DNA of 64,000 nt from CAZBWP01 sp964630265. Lineage in GTDB: Bacteria; Pseudomonadota; Alphaproteobacteria; Rhodospirillales; Defluviicoccaceae. The translations under genes and the position numbers were made by a program. Below are positions 15,246 through 24,189 of the stretch, in pieces (the first letter of the stretch is position 1; every line of letters starts with the position of its first letter). The stretch spans positions 16,630-80,629 of the forward strand of contig CAZVRW010000005.1 in assembly GCA_964630265.1 (NCBI GenBank), in the 5' to 3' direction. A model generated the notes under the pieces. It made no database searches. It was not told where the DNA came from and saw only the letters and a program-made list of their open reading frames with translations.

Positions 15246-17894
15246 ATGCAAACCGTCAACGACATCCGCAAAGCGTTCCTCGACTTCTTCGCCCGGCATG
15301 ATCACCGCATCGTGCAGTCGAGCCCGCTAGTGCCCCGCAACGATCCGACGTTGATGTTCACCAACGCCGGCATGGTGCAGTTCAAGAACGTCTTTACAGG
15401 CCTAGAGTCGCGCGACTACTGCCGCGCGGTCAGCGCGCAGAAGTGCGTTCGCGCTGGAGGCAAACACAACGATCTGGAGAACGTCGGACACACTCCGCGG
15501 CACCACACGTTCTTCGAAATGCTCGGCAACTTCTCGTTCGGTGACTACTTCAAGGAACGAGCGATCGAGTTGGCGTGGACGCTCGTCACCAAGGAATATG
15601 CACTCCCCGCCGATCGGCTGCTGGTCACCGTCTACGCTGATGACGACGCCGCGTACGACCTGTGGCGCAAGATCGCCGGGCTACCGGCGGAGCGCGTGAT
15701 CCGCATCGCTACCTCTGACAACTTCTGGTCGATGGGCGAGACCGGACCGTGCGGCCCCTGCTCGGAGATTTTCTTCGATCACGGTGCGCACCTTCCCGGC
15801 GGGCCGCCGGGCAGCGTCGACGAGGACGGCGACCGCTTCGTCGAAATCTGGAACTTGGTCTTCATGCAGTTCGAGCAGGTCGGTCCCGACGACCGGCGGC
15901 CGCTGCCGAAGCCGTCCATCGATACCGGCATGGGCCTGGAACGCACCGCGGCGGTGCTCCAAGGCACCCACGACAACTACGACATCGATTTGCTGCGGGC
16001 TCTGATCGTCGCGTCTGCCGACGCCAGCGGCAGCGAGCCCGATGGGGCTTTCCGGGTCTCGCACCGGGTGATCGCCGACCACCTGCGCGCCGCGTCCTTC
16101 CTCATCGCCGATGGCGTTACCCCCGCCAACGAGGGGCGCGGCTACGTGCTACGCCGGATCATGCGACGGGCCATGCGGCACGCCCACCTGATCGGCTGCG
16201 CCGAGCCGTTGATGTGGCGGCTGGTGCCGGCGCTGGTCGCCAAGATGGGAGGGGCCTATCCGGAACTGGTGCGCGCCCAGCCGCTGATCTCCGACACCCT
16301 GCGCCTCGAGGAGTCGCGCTTCAAAAAAACCCTCGACCGCGGCTTGCGACTGCTCGAGGACGCAACGGCCAAGCTGCCGTCTGGCGGCGTGCTTGATGGC
16401 GAGACGGCGTTCAAGCTCTACGACACCTACGGCTTTCCCCTCGATCTCACCCAGGATGCCTTGCGCAGCCAGGGTTACGGCGTCGACACGGCTGGCTTCG
16501 AGGCGGCGATGCAACGGCAGCGAACGGAGGCCCGCAAGGCCTGGGCGGGTTCCGGCGAGGCGGCGACCGAGGCGGTCTGGTTTGCCGTCCGCGACGACGT
16601 CGGCGCCACCGAGTTCCTCGGTTACGACACCGAGGAGGCGGAAGCGACCATCGTCGCCCTGGTCGACGGCGGCAACCGCGTCGACGCGGCCGACGAGGGA
16701 CACGCCGTCGCCGTCGTCTGCAACCAGACGCCGTTCTATGGCGAGTCGGGTGGCCAAGTGGGAGATCGCGGCGTCATCCTCTGTCCGGATGGAGCGCGCA
16801 TTGCCGTCAGCGATACGCAGAAGCGCGCCGGCGACCTGGTCGTGCACATGGGCGTCGTCGAGGCTGGCCGGGCGCGCGTCGGCGACCCGGTCCGCCTCCT
16901 GGTCGATCGAGAGCGCCGTACCGCCATCCGCGCCAACCATTCGGCGACGCATCTGCTGCACGCCGCGTTGCGCCGGAACCTGGGCGAGCACGTCACCCAG
17001 AAAGGGTCGCTTGTCGCCGCCGGTCGCCTGCGTTTCGACATCAGCCATCCGGCACCCATCGCCGCCGAGACCCTGGCCCACGTCGAGGCCGAGGTCAACG
17101 CCGGCATCCGGGCCAATGGGGCGGTCACCACCCGCCTGATGGATCCGGATGCGGCGGTCGCCGCCGGTGCCATGGCGTTGTTCGGCGAAAAATACGGCGA
17201 CGAAGTGCGAGTCGTCAGCATGGAGGCGCCGGACAACGGCCAGCGGGTCCTCTCGACCGAGTTATGCGGCGGCACCCACGTGCGGCGCACTGGGGACATC
17301 GGCCTGTTCAAGATCGTCTCGGAGGGCGCGCTGGCCGCCGGCGTCCGCCGCATCGAGGCCGTCACCGGTGCTGCCGCGCAAGACCACGTCGCCGCCGAGG
17401 AGGCGGCTCTGCGGGAGGTGGCGGCGCTGCTGCGAGTCGCGCCGGCCGAAGCGCCGAGCCGGGTGGCCGCCCTGCTCGAGGAGCGTCGCGGGCTTGAGCG
17501 GGCACTTTCCGATGCCCGGCGGGCGCTGGCCACGGGAGGGCCGGCGGAGACGGAGGTGCGCGAGGTCGGTGGCCTGAAGTATTCGCCGCGTCTGGTGGCC
17601 GACGTGCCGGCCCGCGAACTGAAAAGCTTGGCCGACGACCTCAAGAAGAAGCTCGGCTCCGGCGTCGTCGCCCTGGTCTCGACCAATGACGGCAAGACCT
17701 CCATCGTCGTCGGCGTTACCGATGACCTGACGCCGCGGATGAGCGCCGTCGACTTGGTGCGCATTGCCTCCGCGGCGGTGGGCGGCTCGGGCGGCGGCGG
17801 CCGCCCCGACATGGCGCAGGCCGGCGGTCCCGACGTCGCCAAGGCGCAGGCGGCCCTTGATGCCATCGAGCGGGCTCTCGCCGGCGCCGCGTGA
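15246..17894 (+). CDS. alaS: Alanine-tRNA ligase
   Basis: Class II aminoacyl-tRNA synthetase charging tRNA-Ala, 882 residues, full length. The catalytic domain shows RKAFLDFFARHDHRIVQSSPLVPRNDPTLMFTNAGMVQFK (motif 1 region) and the DTGMGLERTAAVLQG block. The editing domain has the zinc motif HSATHLLH and the distal CGGTHV, and the C-Ala domain ends with a Gly-rich GGSGGGGRPDMAQAGG motif. I use the ATG at 15246, which begins the conserved MQTVNDIRKAFL; the frame is open further upstream without conserved sequence. It lies 208 bases after recA. Confidence 0.98.
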   Translation: MQTVNDIRKAFLDFFARHDHRIVQSSPLVPRNDPTLMFTNAGMVQFKNVFTGLESRDYCRAVSAQKCVRAGGKHNDLENVGHTPRHHTFFEMLGNFSFGDYFKERAIELAWTLVTKEYALPADRLLVTVYADDDAAYDLWRKIAGLPAERVIRIATSDNFWSMGETGPCGPCSEIFFDHGAHLPGGPPGSVDEDGDRFVEIWNLVFMQFEQVGPDDRRPLPKPSIDTGMGLERTAAVLQGTHDNYDIDLLRALIVASADASGSEPDGAFRVSHRVIADHLRAASFLIADGVTPANEGRGYVLRRIMRRAMRHAHLIGCAEPLMWRLVPALVAKMGGAYPELVRAQPLISDTLRLEESRFKKTLDRGLRLLEDATAKLPSGGVLDGETAFKLYDTYGFPLDLTQDALRSQGYGVDTAGFEAAMQRQRTEARKAWAGSGEAATEAVWFAVRDDVGATEFLGYDTEEAEATIVALVDGGNRVDAADEGHAVAVVCNQTPFYGESGGQVGDRGVILCPDGARIAVSDTQKRAGDLVVHMGVVEAGRARVGDPVRLLVDRERRTAIRANHSATHLLHAALRRNLGEHVTQKGSLVAAGRLRFDISHPAPIAAETLAHVEAEVNAGIRANGAVTTRLMDPDAAVAAGAMALFGEKYGDEVRVVSMEAPDNGQRVLSTELCGGTHVRRTGDIGLFKIVSEGALAAGVRRIEAVTGAAAQDHVAAEEAALREVAALLRVAPAEAPSRVAALLEERRGLERALSDARRALATGGPAETEVREVGGLKYSPRLVADVPARELKSLADDLKKKLGSGVVALVSTNDGKTSIVVGVTDDLTPRMSAVDLVRIASAAVGGSGGGGRPDMAQAGGPDVAKAQAALDAIERALAGAA

Positions 17895-17954
17895 CGCGCG
17901 TCGCAGCCGGCGCGTCATCACCGGCGCGCGACCGCTCCTCGCCTGTCCGCGCCG

Positions 17955-18959
17955 GTGAGCGCCGAGCCTCCGATGCGCGCCATGGTGTTCGATCGGCCGG
18001 GAGCGCCCCTGCGCTTGGCCACCGTGCCCCGGCCGGCGCCGGGCCCTGGCCAAGTGCTGATCCAGGTCGGCGCTTGCGCCGTCTGCCGCACCGACCTGCA
18101 CGTGGTCGACGGCGACCTCGCCGAGCCGAAGACCTCTCTCATTCCGGGCCATGAAATCGTCGGCCGCATCGTCGAAATCGGCCCCGGCGTGTCTGGGCTC
18201 GATCTGGGCGCCCGGGTCGGCGTGCCCTGGCTGGGCTGGACGTGCGGCGTCTGCACCTATTGCCGTGCCGGCCAGGAGAACCTCTGCCCCGACGCCCGGT
18301 TCACCGGCTATCAGATCGACGGCGGCTATGCCGAGTATGCAGTGGCCAACGCCCGCTATGTCTTTCCCGTGCCCGGTGACAGCAGCGACGCCGCGATCGC
18401 GCCGCTGCTCTGCGCCGGGCTGATCGGCTGGCGGTCGTTGGTCATGGCCGGGGATGGAGAGCGCCTGGGGCTCTATGGGTTCGGCGCCGCCGCGCACATC
18501 GTCGCCCAGGTGGCCCGCTGGCAGGGACGACGCCTGTTCGCCTTCACCCGGCCGGGCGATACAGTGGCGCAGGCGTTCGCCCGTCGCCTGGGTGCCGCGT
18601 GGGCCGGTGGTGCTGACGAGCGGCCGCCCGAAGAGTTGGACGCTGCGATCCTGTTCGCGCCCGTGGGAGCCTTGGTGCCTGCGGCACTGGCGGCGATCCG
18701 GCCGGGCGGGACCGTCGTCTGCGGCGGCATCCACATGTCCGACATCCCGTCGTTCCCCTATGACCTGCTGTGGCGGGAGAAGCGCGTCGTCTCCGTCGCC
18801 AATCTGACCCGCCGCGACGGCGAGGACTTTCTCGCCCTGGCGCCCACGGTGCCGGTCCGGACTGAGATCGAGACGCTGCCGCTGGAAGCGGCCAACACGG
18901 CGCTTGACCGATTGCGCAATGGCGCGCTCACCGGTGCCGCGGTTCTGGTGCCGCGGTGA
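17955..18959 (+). CDS. Zinc-dependent alcohol dehydrogenase family protein
   Basis: A 334-residue MDR-superfamily oxidoreductase. The catalytic-zinc site is visible as CAVCRTDLHVVDGD (Cys and Asp-His) and GHEIVGRIVEIG, and the structural-zinc loop as CGVCTYCRAGQENLC with four cysteines. The cofactor-binding half reads LGLYGFGAAAHIVAQVA, a variant of GxGxxG. It resembles the AdhP/AdhA-like proteins annotated as zinc-binding alcohol dehydrogenases; the natural substrate is unknown. The first start is the GTG at 17955; an ATG seven codons in (MRAMVFDRPG) is equally plausible. Its stop overlaps the start of the ELM1 gene by four bases. Confidence 0.88.
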   Translation: MSAEPPMRAMVFDRPGAPLRLATVPRPAPGPGQVLIQVGACAVCRTDLHVVDGDLAEPKTSLIPGHEIVGRIVEIGPGVSGLDLGARVGVPWLGWTCGVCTYCRAGQENLCPDARFTGYQIDGGYAEYAVANARYVFPVPGDSSDAAIAPLLCAGLIGWRSLVMAGDGERLGLYGFGAAAHIVAQVARWQGRRLFAFTRPGDTVAQAFARRLGAAWAGGADERPPEELDAAILFAPVGALVPAALAAIRPGGTVVCGGIHMSDIPSFPYDLLWREKRVVSVANLTRRDGEDFLALAPTVPVRTEIETLPLEAANTALDRLRNGALTGAAVLVPR

Positions 18960-19984
18960 AGCAGCCGCCCGACGGGGCGCTTCGCATCTGGCTGCTCGCC
19001 GATGACCGGCCCGGAAACCGCACGCAGGTGCTGGGCGTTGGCGAGGCGCTGGGGCGGCCATTCGTCGAGCAGTCGATCGCCTACCGACGTCTCGCCGATC
19101 TGCCGAATCTGCTCCTCGGCGCCAGCATGGCCGGCCTCGATGCCATGAGCCGGCGGCGCTTGGTCGCGCCGTGGCCCGATCTGGTCATTGCCGCGGGGCG
19201 ACGCACCGCGCCCGTCTCCCTCGCCCTCAAGCGGCGCTCGGCCGGGCAAACGATGCTCTGCCAACTGATGGACCCGGGGCCGCCGCGGTCCGATTTCGAC
19301 CTGATCGCCGTGCCCCGCCACGACCGGCCACAAGAGGCCGCCAATGTGCTGACGATCATCGGCGCGCCGCACCGCATCACGCCGGATGCCCTCGCCCGAG
19401 CCCGCGAAACTTGGCGGCCACGGCTGGCGGCGCTGCCCGCGCCCCGCATCGCGCTGCTGGTTGGCGGCAGTGTCAAGCGGCGGGTCTTCACCGACGCCAT
19501 GGCGCGCGAACTGGGAACGCGCGCCTCGGCGCTGGCGGCGGCGGCAGGTGGCGCGTTGATGATCTCGACCAGCCGCCGCACCGGCCCGGCCACGGAGGCG
19601 CTGCTGGCGGCGATCAACGTGCCCCGCCACGTCTTCCGCTGGGGCGATGGCGGCGAGAACCCCTACCTGGGCTACCTGGCCCTGGCCGATGCGGTGATCG
19701 TCACCGGCGACTCGGTATCGATGACCTGCGAAGCCTGCGCCGCGGCGGCGCCGGTGTTCATTCATGCGCCTGCCGGCCTGGCGGGGGCGAAGCATGCGCG
19801 CCTGCATGACGACCTCTATGCCGCCGGGTATGCGTGGCCTCTGAGCGACGCGCCGCCCGATGCCTCGGGACTCGCGCTGGCGCGGGCCGTGCCGCCCGCT
19901 GCGGCCGACGGCCCGCCGCGGCCGCCGCTCGACGCCGCCGCCGAGATCGCCCGCGAAATTGCCAGGCGGCTCGGTGTGCGTTAG
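18956..19984 (+). CDS. ELM1/GtrOC1 family protein (DUF1022)
   Basis: A 342-residue protein of the family named after plant ELM1, a mitochondrial fission factor, which is widespread in alphaproteobacteria and has a GT-B-like fold. Diagnostic segments are IWLLADDRPGNRTQVLGVGEALG, PDLVIAAGRRTAPVSLALKR, IALLVGGSVKRRVFT, LMISTSRRTGP, and the C-terminal ADAVIVTGDSVSMTCEA with the acceptor-site-like TGDS. The bacterial role is not firmly established; a nucleotide-sugar-dependent transferase has been suggested from fold. The GTG start overlaps the dehydrogenase stop. Confidence 0.87.
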   Translation: MKQPPDGALRIWLLADDRPGNRTQVLGVGEALGRPFVEQSIAYRRLADLPNLLLGASMAGLDAMSRRRLVAPWPDLVIAAGRRTAPVSLALKRRSAGQTMLCQLMDPGPPRSDFDLIAVPRHDRPQEAANVLTIIGAPHRITPDALARARETWRPRLAALPAPRIALLVGGSVKRRVFTDAMARELGTRASALAAAAGGALMISTSRRTGPATEALLAAINVPRHVFRWGDGGENPYLGYLALADAVIVTGDSVSMTCEACAAAAPVFIHAPAGLAGAKHARLHDDLYAAGYAWPLSDAPPDASGLALARAVPPAAADGPPRPPLDAAAEIAREIARRLGVR

Positions 19985-20013
19985 GTGTAGACGGCTCTGG
20001 CAAGGATGGCCCC

Positions 20014-20679
20014 GTGTCCAACAAGACGATCGCAGTCGACGCCGCCCTCTACGACTACATCCTGAAGGTTTCGCTGCGGGAAGCGCCGGTCCTGCGACGC
20101 CTGCGCGACCGGACGCTAAGCCTTCCTCAGGCGCATATGCAGATTTCGCCCGACCAGGGCCAGTTCCTCGGCCTGCTGGTTCGGCTGACGGGGGCGCGAA
20201 GCATCCTCGAGGTGGGAACCTTCACCGGCTACAGCGCGCTGGCGATGGCCCTCGCCATGCCCGAGGACGGCCGCATCGTCGCCTGCGACATCAGTGAAGA
20301 CTGGACCCGGATCGCTCGCGATGCCTGGGCCGAGGCCGGCGTTGATGGACGCATCGACCTGCACCTCGCCCCTGCCATCACAACGCTCGACGCGCTGCTC
20401 GCCGCCGGGGAGGCCGAACGCTTCGACCTTGCCTTCATCGACGCCGACAAGGAAAACTACCAGCCATACTACGAGCGGGCCTTGTCGTTGCTGAGGGCCG
20501 GCGGGCTGGCTGTCGTCGACAACGTGCTGTGGAACGGCAGCGTCATCGATCCTGAGAAAACGGATGCCGAGACCGAGGCCATCCGCGCCTTCAATGCCGC
20601 GCTCGTCGCGGACGAGCGGATCGACCTCAGCCTCGTGCCCATCGGCGACGGGCTGACGCTCGCCCGGAAGCGCCGTTGA
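20014..20679 (+). CDS. Class I SAM-dependent O-methyltransferase
   Basis: A 221-residue methyltransferase of the caffeoyl-CoA/catechol O-methyltransferase family (Pfam Methyltransf_3). The SAM site is clear: SILEVGTFTGYSALAMALAMP (motif I), then GRIVACDISEDWTRIA, and FDLAFIDADKENYQPYYE with the metal-binding Asp-Ala-Asp-Lys and downstream DNVLWNG. The GTG at 20014 gives the usual length and has AAGGATG before it; longer forms would read back through the ELM1 gene. The substrate is unknown. A hypothetical lipoprotein gene follows with its start almost on the stop codon. Confidence 0.92.
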   Translation: MSNKTIAVDAALYDYILKVSLREAPVLRRLRDRTLSLPQAHMQISPDQGQFLGLLVRLTGARSILEVGTFTGYSALAMALAMPEDGRIVACDISEDWTRIARDAWAEAGVDGRIDLHLAPAITTLDALLAAGEAERFDLAFIDADKENYQPYYERALSLLRAGGLAVVDNVLWNGSVIDPEKTDAETEAIRAFNAALVADERIDLSLVPIGDGLTLARKRR

Positions 20680-20684
20680 CGGCG

Positions 20685-21239
20685 ATGCATTTCCCGCCGC
20701 CGGATGCGCGCGGCGGTCGCGCTCGAGCTTGGCTGGCGGCGGGGCTCGCGGCGTTGGCGGCCAGCGGGCTCGGGGCGTGCGACGTGGACGACAAGCAGGT
20801 CCGGCTCTGCCAGCGCCTCATCGCCGCCTTCGAGGAGTCGCCCGAAACAGTGACCATCGAGCGCATCGCGGCGCACCCCATCGGTAACAACGGCATCATC
20901 CTCGATTACCGCCTTACCGACGAGTCACCGGACGGAGGGCCCCGCCCCCTGGCCGATAGCGGCGACGGCGCGCCGGTGCACTGGATCTCCTGCCGCTTCG
21001 AAACCGATCGCACCGCGCTGTTCGCCCGGGAGACGCGCCTCACCGAGGTGGCGACGGATCGCACCGGCAAACTTTCGGACATCGACCTGCAGATGCTGAA
21101 GATCTGGCTCCGCCTCGGTCCCGGACCGACCGGCGGGACGAAACCCGTCAGTCGAACGCGACCGTCTTCAGCGCAGCATCCAGCCGGGCCTTGCCCCAGG
21201 CTTTCGGTTCACTCGGCGGCTTTCCGGCCTCCACGGTGA
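20685..21239 (+). CDS. Hypothetical lipoprotein with a tail overlapping fecR
   Basis: A 184-residue protein of no recognised family. An Arg-rich n-region, a hydrophobic core (AWLAAGLAALAASGLGAC) and the lipobox LGAC at the end of it suggest a lipoprotein. The domain from CDVDDKQVRLCQRLIAAF to DLQMLKIWLRLGPGP looks well ordered and has two more cysteines. The final 30 or so residues are Pro/Arg/Ser-rich and lie antisense over the 3' end of the convergent FecR-domain gene (92-base overlap), so the tail may be accidental read-through. A TTG at 20676 overlapping the previous stop is another possible start. Confidence 0.6.
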   Translation: MHFPPPDARGGRARAWLAAGLAALAASGLGACDVDDKQVRLCQRLIAAFEESPETVTIERIAAHPIGNNGIILDYRLTDESPDGGPRPLADSGDGAPVHWISCRFETDRTALFARETRLTEVATDRTGKLSDIDLQMLKIWLRLGPGPTGGTKPVSRTRPSSAQHPAGPCPRLSVHSAAFRPPR

Positions 21240-21747
21240 CCCCGCCGCCGATGATCGTGAGATCGACGCGCTGACCGGCGGATTCGACCCAGACACCCTT
21301 GCCTGCGAGCAACGCCACGGCGAAACTCTGCGCATCAAGCTCGCCCCAGAACGTCGTGCCACGCACACCGACGGAGCCCAATGGCGTGACTACGGTGAGA
21401 CCGCCGCGCACCTTGTCGACGCCGGCCGCGACCGCCGAGAAGACTCCCCGCATCAGGTCGAGCACCGGTCCGTCGCTTGCTTCCTCGTAGCCGACCAGGG
21501 TGAAGCTGCTGCGATCGCCGAGGGTGATCACCGCGCCTTCAATCAGGCGGAGGCGCAAGCGCGAGGCATCGCCGGTGGTGATCGTCTCACCCACGTAGAC
21601 CGCATCGCCGGTGGTGAGTTGGCGGGCCCGGTCACCGAAGGAGGCGGCGGCAATCCCTTGGAGGCGTGTCACTTCACCGCCGACGTCGGCGGCACTGGCC
21701 GGCACGGTCACCGTCATAGCGACCAAGATCAACAGGGCTCGAAACAT
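21148..21747 (-). CDS. Secreted FecR-domain protein
   Basis: A 199-residue protein with a signal peptide (FRALLILVAMTVTVPASA-A) and one FecR domain (PF04773): VYVGETITTGDASRLRLRLIEGAVITLGDRSSFTLVGYEE and VTPLGSVGVRGTTFWGEL, the typical LG-S--VRGT motif near its end. It lacks the N-terminal anti-sigma domain and the membrane helix of true FecR regulators, and no FecI or TonB receptor lies nearby, so it is probably a periplasmic or surface structural version rather than an anti-sigma factor. The ATG at 21747 has a GAGGAGA Shine-Dalgarno. hemN lies just upstream on the same strand (29 bases). Confidence 0.8.
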   Translation of the reverse strand: MFRALLILVAMTVTVPASAADVGGEVTRLQGIAAASFGDRARQLTTGDAVYVGETITTGDASRLRLRLIEGAVITLGDRSSFTLVGYEEASDGPVLDLMRGVFSAVAAGVDKVRGGLTVVTPLGSVGVRGTTFWGELDAQSFAVALLAGKGVWVESAGQRVDLTIIGGGVTVEAGKPPSEPKAWGKARLDAALKTVAFD

Positions 21748-21776
21748 GGTTGGTCTCCTCACCGCTTGGGCTCCCG

Positions 21777-23147
21777 TCACACGGCGCGGGCGTGGCGCGT
21801 AGCCCCTCGGTCCAGGTAGGCATCGAACGCCGCGGCCACGAGCCGGAGGAAGGGGCGCCCCGCCTCCGTCACCTCGATCCGCGCGCCTTCGATGCGGGCA
21901 ATGCCATCGCTGGCCAGCGGCCGCAAGCGTTCGAGGGCGTCGGCAAAGCGACCGGCATTTTCGCCCCGCGTTGCGCAGACGGCGTTCAGATCGACGGCAA
22001 GATAGCACATCAGCCGCTCGATGATCTCGGCGCGCAGTCGATCCTCGGCGTTCAGCGCGACGCCGCGCGCGATCGGCAACCGACCAGCGGCGACGGCCTT
22101 GCCATAGTCGCCGAGCGGCGCCGTGTTCTGGACATAGCCCCCGGGCAGGCTGCCGATGGCCGAGGCGCCGAAGCCCAGCAGCACCGGCGCGTCGTCCGTG
22201 GTGTAGCCCTGGAAGTTGCGGCGCAGCGTTCCGGCCGCCCGCGCCACGGCAAGCGGATCGTCAGGCTTGGCGAAGTGATCGAGGCCGATCGCCGCATACC
22301 CGTGGCCGACGAGCCGCTCGCTGGCGGCGTCGAACTGCTCCCATCGGGCCTGCGCGCCCGGCAGCGCCGTCTCGTCGATCAACCGCTGGTGACTTTTCAT
22401 CCACGGCACATGGGCATAGCCGAATAGCGCCACCCGCGCCGGCGCCAATCCGACCGCCGCGTCGACCATGGCAACCACCCGCTCCGTGGTCTGGTGCGGC
22501 AGTCCATACATCAGGTCCAGGTTGAGATCGGCGATGCCATGCCGACGCAACCAGCCGCAGACACGGGCAACGACCTCGAACGGCTGATCGCGATTGATCG
22601 CCGCCTGCACGACCGGGTGGAAATCCTGGACGCCGATGCTGGCCCGATTGACGCCGGCGGCGGCGAGGGCGGCCACGTAGTCCTCGGTGGCGTCGCGCGG
22701 ATCCAACTCGACGGCGAGTTCGGCGTCGGCGGCAACGTCGAAACGCCGCCGGAGCGCCGCGACGATCTGCAACCAATCCTCGCCCTTCAGCATGGTCGGA
22801 CTGCCGCCGCCCCAGTGCAGGTGCCGCGCCTTTGCCCGATCGGGAAGCGCGTCGGCCACCAAGTCGATCTCCAACAACAGTTGATCCAGATAGCGGCGGA
22901 TCGGCTCGTAGCGGCTGACGATCTTGGTGTAGCAGCCACAGAACCAGCACATGGAGTCGCAGAACGGGATATGGAAATACAGCGACAATCCCTGGCCGGG
23001 ATCCAGGGCGGCGAGCCAACCGCGATACACCGCCGCGTCGATCGCCGCCGAGAAGTGCGGTGCCGTTGGATAGCTGGTGTAGCGCGGAACGCGCAGGTCG
23101 TAGCGGTCGATGATCGCTGGATCGATGGCCATGGCGGCCCGCCCCAT
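21777..23147 (-). CDS. hemN: Oxygen-independent coproporphyrinogen III oxidase
   Basis: Radical-SAM enzyme that decarboxylates coproporphyrinogen III to protoporphyrinogen IX in anaerobic or microaerobic haem synthesis. From 23147 it has 456 residues. The [4Fe-4S] motif is HIPFCDSMCWFCGC (CxxxCxxCxC), preceded by YPTAPHF and LSLYFHIPF and followed by HWGGGSPTML; VELDPRD and a C-terminal HemN domain follow. Radical-SAM HemN uses two SAM molecules. Two starts are possible: ATG 23147, one base after the TAA of the upstream hydrolase gene, or ATG 23132 (MAIDPAIIDRYD), nearer the usual N-terminus. The coupling suggests co-transcription with the hydrolase. Confidence 0.93.
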   Translation of the reverse strand: MGRAAMAIDPAIIDRYDLRVPRYTSYPTAPHFSAAIDAAVYRGWLAALDPGQGLSLYFHIPFCDSMCWFCGCYTKIVSRYEPIRRYLDQLLLEIDLVADALPDRAKARHLHWGGGSPTMLKGEDWLQIVAALRRRFDVAADAELAVELDPRDATEDYVAALAAAGVNRASIGVQDFHPVVQAAINRDQPFEVVARVCGWLRRHGIADLNLDLMYGLPHQTTERVVAMVDAAVGLAPARVALFGYAHVPWMKSHQRLIDETALPGAQARWEQFDAASERLVGHGYAAIGLDHFAKPDDPLAVARAAGTLRRNFQGYTTDDAPVLLGFGASAIGSLPGGYVQNTAPLGDYGKAVAAGRLPIARGVALNAEDRLRAEIIERLMCYLAVDLNAVCATRGENAGRFADALERLRPLASDGIARIEGARIEVTEAGRPFLRLVAAAFDAYLDRGATRHARAV

Positions 23148-23148
23148 C

Positions 23149-24003
23149 TTATCCGGCCGCGCGGTAGGCGATGATCTCCTGCCGTTGCCGCCCGAGCCCT
23201 TCGATGCCGAGGTCGAGGACATCGCCCGGCTTCAGGTACTCGGGTGGCGTTCGGCCCATGCCCACCCCCGCCGGCGTGCCCGTGGTGATCACGTCGCCCG
23301 GCATCAGGGTCATGAAGCGGCTGAGGTAGGCGACGAGATGCGCCACCCCGAAAACCATGTCCGAGGTGCTGCCCGCTTGGCGCCGCTCGCCGTTGAGGTC
23401 GAGCCAGATCCACAAGTTCTGCGGATCGGTGATCTCATCGCGGGTCACCAACCAGGGTCCGAGCGGCGCGAACGTGTCGGCGCTCTTGCCTTTGACGAAC
23501 TGGCCGCCGCGGTTCTTCTGGAAGTCGCGCTCGGAGACGTCGTTCATCACCGCATAGCCGGCGACGTGGTCAAGCGCCCGATCCTCCGCAACATACTGGG
23601 CCTGCAATCCGATGATGACGGCGAGTTCGGCCTCCCAGTCGGTGTGCGTCGAGTCGCGTGGCAGCATCACCGCGTCGTTGGGGCCGCTGAGCGCGGTCAC
23701 CGCCTTGCTGAACACCATGGGCTCGAGCGGCACGGTCGCGCCGGTTTCCGCCACATGCCCACGGTAATTGAGCCCGATCCCGAGGATCTTGCCGACGCCG
23801 GCGACCGGCGGCCCGAGCCGCGGATTGCCGTCAACGGCCGGCAGGGTTGTCGGATCCAGCGTCGCCAGATGCGCCAGCCGGTCGGGCGCGAGGATGTCAT
23901 CGCGCAGGTCCGGCACGTGATCGGACAGGTCGCGGATCTGGCCGTCGTCGTCCAGCAGTCCCGGTCGTTCCTTACCCTTCGGCCCGAACCGCAGCAACTT
24001 CAT
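23149..24003 (-). CDS. Fumarylacetoacetate hydrolase family protein
   Basis: A 284-residue member of the FAH/2-hydroxyhepta-diene-dioate isomerase family, which cleaves or isomerises C-C bonds in beta-diketo acids. The fold's metal site is visible: GIGLNYRGHVAE (substrate loop), PRDSTHTDWEAELAVIIG (Glu ligands in DWEAELA), YAVMNDVSERDFQ (Asp ligand), and FAPLGPWLVTRDEI. The end reads PGDVITTGTPAGVGMG, the best conserved motif. The short N-terminal domain is the common prokaryotic form. The substrate is unknown. It is the first gene of a minus-strand unit continuing into hemN. Confidence 0.9.
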   Translation of the reverse strand: MKLLRFGPKGKERPGLLDDDGQIRDLSDHVPDLRDDILAPDRLAHLATLDPTTLPAVDGNPRLGPPVAGVGKILGIGLNYRGHVAETGATVPLEPMVFSKAVTALSGPNDAVMLPRDSTHTDWEAELAVIIGLQAQYVAEDRALDHVAGYAVMNDVSERDFQKNRGGQFVKGKSADTFAPLGPWLVTRDEITDPQNLWIWLDLNGERRQAGSTSDMVFGVAHLVAYLSRFMTLMPGDVITTGTPAGVGMGRTPPEYLKPGDVLDLGIEGLGRQRQEIIAYRAAG

Positions 24004-24189
24004 CGTGGTCTCCCCGTCCTCTGTTCCGGCGCCGGCCGCGCCGGAGTCCGCCCATCGCCACAGTAGCGGCCGGGCGCGCGGCGTCAACGGCCGCCCGCTC
24101 GCCCTGACAACGGTGCCGCGGCAACGGTTGCCGAAGCGAACGCGTGACGGCATGATCCCGACGCGCGATCCGGGACGACAGAGGCAGCC

